Shown here: one piece after another, positions 5,074 through 5,857 of the stretch
How the letters are laid out: each line of letters opens with the position of its first letter
How positions within the stretch are numbered: position 1 is the stretch's first letter
Translations under genes and position numbers: made by a program
Assembly (NCBI GenBank): GCA_016188625.1
Contig: JACPHL010000150.1
Location: 1-5,857 of the forward strand
Length of the DNA: 5,857 nt
Source: Candidatus Rokuibacteriota bacterium
GTDB taxonomy: Bacteria > Methylomirabilota > Methylomirabilia > Rokubacteriales > JACPHL01
Direction of reading: 5' to 3'
Notes under the pieces: generated by a model
Seen by the model: only the letters and a program-made list of their open reading frames with translations
Databases searched by the model: none
Told to the model about the DNA's origin: nothing

Positions 5074-5586
5074 ATGACCGCCCCGCGGCGGGAGTACCAC
5101 TACCGGGTGGACCGGGAGGGGCGACTCCTCCATGAGGGGTCGGAGATCGTCGATCCGGCGGTCCTCCGCCTCTTCTGGCGGACTCTCCACCGGACCGAGG
5201 ACGGGCGCTGGCTCTCGGTCTGCCAGGGGGAGCGGAACTGGGTGGAGGCCGACGAGACCCCGTTCGTGGTCCAGCGGCTCCGCCCGAGCCTGGACGAGGC
5301 CGGACGGCTCGTTTCCGCCGAGCTGGTCCTGCTCGGCGACTACCGGGAGCCGCTCGACCCGGCGAGCCTTGCCGTCGGCCCGGGCGGGCTCCTGACCTGC
5401 GCGATCCGCAGCGGCTCCTACCGGGCCCGGCTCGGCCGGCGCGCCGCGCTCCAGCTCGCCCCGTACCTCGTCGAGCGCGACGGCAGGGTCTTCCTGACCA
5501 TGGGCGGCCGCGCCCACCAGGTCGTCGGGGCCGACCATGCACGGGACCTCATCGGCGAGTCCGCCACCGGCCTGCCCAACGGGTAG
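5074..5586 (+). CDS. DUF4505/UPF0598-like conserved protein
   Basis: This is a soluble protein of 170 residues with no signal peptide or membrane segment. It opens with REYHYRVDREGRLLHEG, then DPAVLRLFWRTLHRTEDGRW and CQGERNWVEADETPFVV. The tyrosine-rich 'REY-Y-VD-G-L' opening, 'F---L' helix and 'C-GERN-V---DTP-VV' block strongly recall the UPF0598/DUF4505 family, found in some bacteria and in mitochondria-targeted eukaryotic proteins. DUF1285, which has a similar fold-level layout, is the alternative. No biochemical function is established. I prefer ATG 5074, which has GAGGGAG (5058-5064) 9 nt upstream. The GTG at 5044 would add ten residues and overlap the DUF4149 gene by 16 bp. It is the last gene of the plus-strand cluster; no strong terminator hairpin with a T-run follows. 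Confidence 0.72.
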   Translation: MTAPRREYHYRVDREGRLLHEGSEIVDPAVLRLFWRTLHRTEDGRWLSVCQGERNWVEADETPFVVQRLRPSLDEAGRLVSAELVLLGDYREPLDPASLAVGPGGLLTCAIRSGSYRARLGRRAALQLAPYLVERDGRVFLTMGGRAHQVVGADHARDLIGESATGLPNG

Positions 5587-5596
5587 CCCAACCACC

Positions 5597-5646
5597 ACAC
5601 ATCTTTTCTCTTGACACCACACATATTTATCATACTATAAATGTGT
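5597..5646 (+). promoter_or_regulatory. Promoter and phased operator half-sites of the antitoxin gene
   Basis: An AT-rich island contains a perfect TTGACA -35 at 5611-5616, with -10 candidates TACTAT (5633-5638, 16-nt spacer) or TATAAA (5636-5641, 19-nt spacer). ACACAT occurs at 5597-5602 and 5619-5624, and its reverse complement ATGTGT at 5641-5646: starts exactly 22 bp apart, about two helical turns. The first two are part of a 9-bp direct repeat ACCACACAT. The second and third form an imperfect inverted repeat spanning the core promoter. Ribbon-helix-helix antitoxins commonly repress their own promoter through such short phased sites, so autoregulation is the natural inference. Confidence 0.6.
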
Positions 5647-5660
5647 TCAAAAGGTGTTAC

Positions 5661-5857
5661 ATGGCTCGAGTCAACGTCTTCTTGAAGAATGACCTCCTCA
5701 AGGCAGTGGACGAGGAGGCTACTCAGGCCGGCATGAGCCGGAGCGCCCTCATCCAGCGGGCATTGACGGCCTACCTGGAGGCGCAGCGGGCGGCGAGGGA
5801 GGAGGCCGAAGCTCGGCGCCGGAGGGAGGAAGCCTGTAAGAAGATGGACGCGTTAGC
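5661..5857 (+). CDS. Ribbon-helix-helix antitoxin, VapB/CopG type (partial, runs off right edge)
   Basis: At least 65 codons from ATG 5661, preceded by AAGGTG (5651-5656). The N-terminal strand RVNVFLKNDLL (about 3-13), helix KAVDEEATQAG, turn MSRSALIQRAL and following TAYLEAQ make a typical ribbon-helix-helix DNA-binding domain that dimerises and inserts its beta-strands in the major groove. The next 20 or so residues form a very charged Arg/Glu-rich helix, continuing as ACKKMDAL at the edge. This is the kind of tail that in VapB-type antitoxins wraps its toxin. The family usually precedes a PIN-domain VapC RNase, expected just beyond the window. The abrupt AT-rich promoter in a GC-rich genome and the location at an operon end suggest a mobile toxin-antitoxin module. 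A stand-alone CopG-like regulator is the alternative. Confidence 0.75.
   Translation, partial: MARVNVFLKNDLLKAVDEEATQAGMSRSALIQRALTAYLEAQRAAREEAEARRRREEACKKMDAL

Noticed and set aside
4556-5542. Long open frame on the minus strand opposite the DUF4149 and DUF4505-like genes
   Set aside because: It is Arg/Gly/Pro-rich low-complexity translation with no family features, antisense to two well-supported genes; long shadow frames are expected at this GC content.
1-5857. CRISPR arrays, insertion sequences, tRNA or rRNA genes
   Set aside because: No regularly spaced repeat array, transposase-like frame with terminal inverted repeats, or RNA gene signature was seen; the only sizeable repeat is the inverted nfo start.

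Overview
The window is very GC-rich (roughly 70% or more by eye), gene-dense and typical of an uncultivated soil or groundwater bacterium. I lean towards Rokubacteria/Methylomirabilota (NC10-like) or a related deltaproteobacterial-type lineage. This rests on codon use, the MBL-plus-receiver architecture and leaderless TGCTAAAAT promoters, so it is inference, not a marker-gene assignment.

Layout. Positions 1-75 (minus) hold the first 25 codons of a second, head-to-head copy of the endonuclease IV gene, followed by a 271-base spacer without a recognisable gene. Positions 347-1300 (plus) are nfo (endonuclease IV). It converges on, and runs 101 bp into, nth (endonuclease III, 1200-1928, minus). 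These are two base-excision-repair enzymes back to back. Upstream of nth on the same strand, 6 bases away, is an exported TPR protein (1935-2684). A compact divergent promoter region (about 2685-2756) separates this from a plus-strand set of genes. These are a possible tiny leaderless ORF (2757-2837), a metallo-beta-lactamase/response-regulator receiver fusion broken by a frameshift and apparent internal deletion (2849-4046), a peroxiredoxin-like redox protein (4069-4569), a DUF4149 membrane protein (4577-5059) and a DUF4505/UPF0598-like protein (5074-5586). Gaps between the last four are 22, 7 and 14 bases, so they are probably one operon. An abrupt AT-rich stretch (about 5590-5660) with a consensus -35 and phased repeats leads into a VapB/CopG-type ribbon-helix-helix antitoxin that runs off the right edge.

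The most important observation is in the redox gene. Its coding frame is interrupted by one in-frame TGA exactly where the first cysteine of the CxxC active site should be (Trp-TGA-Pro-Asn-Cys-Arg). An 8-bp hairpin with a small G-containing loop begins 16 nt downstream of the TGA, with its loop 24 nt away. This is the signature of a bacterial selenoprotein (UxxC). Standard gene calling would split the gene into a wrong upstream fragment and an N-terminally truncated ORF starting at 4246.

Secondary points of interest are the mirrored nfo start, whose three differences are all silent, the truncated MBL-receiver fusion, the shared leaderless promoter design, and three ACACAT half-sites spaced at exactly 22 bp in front of the antitoxin.
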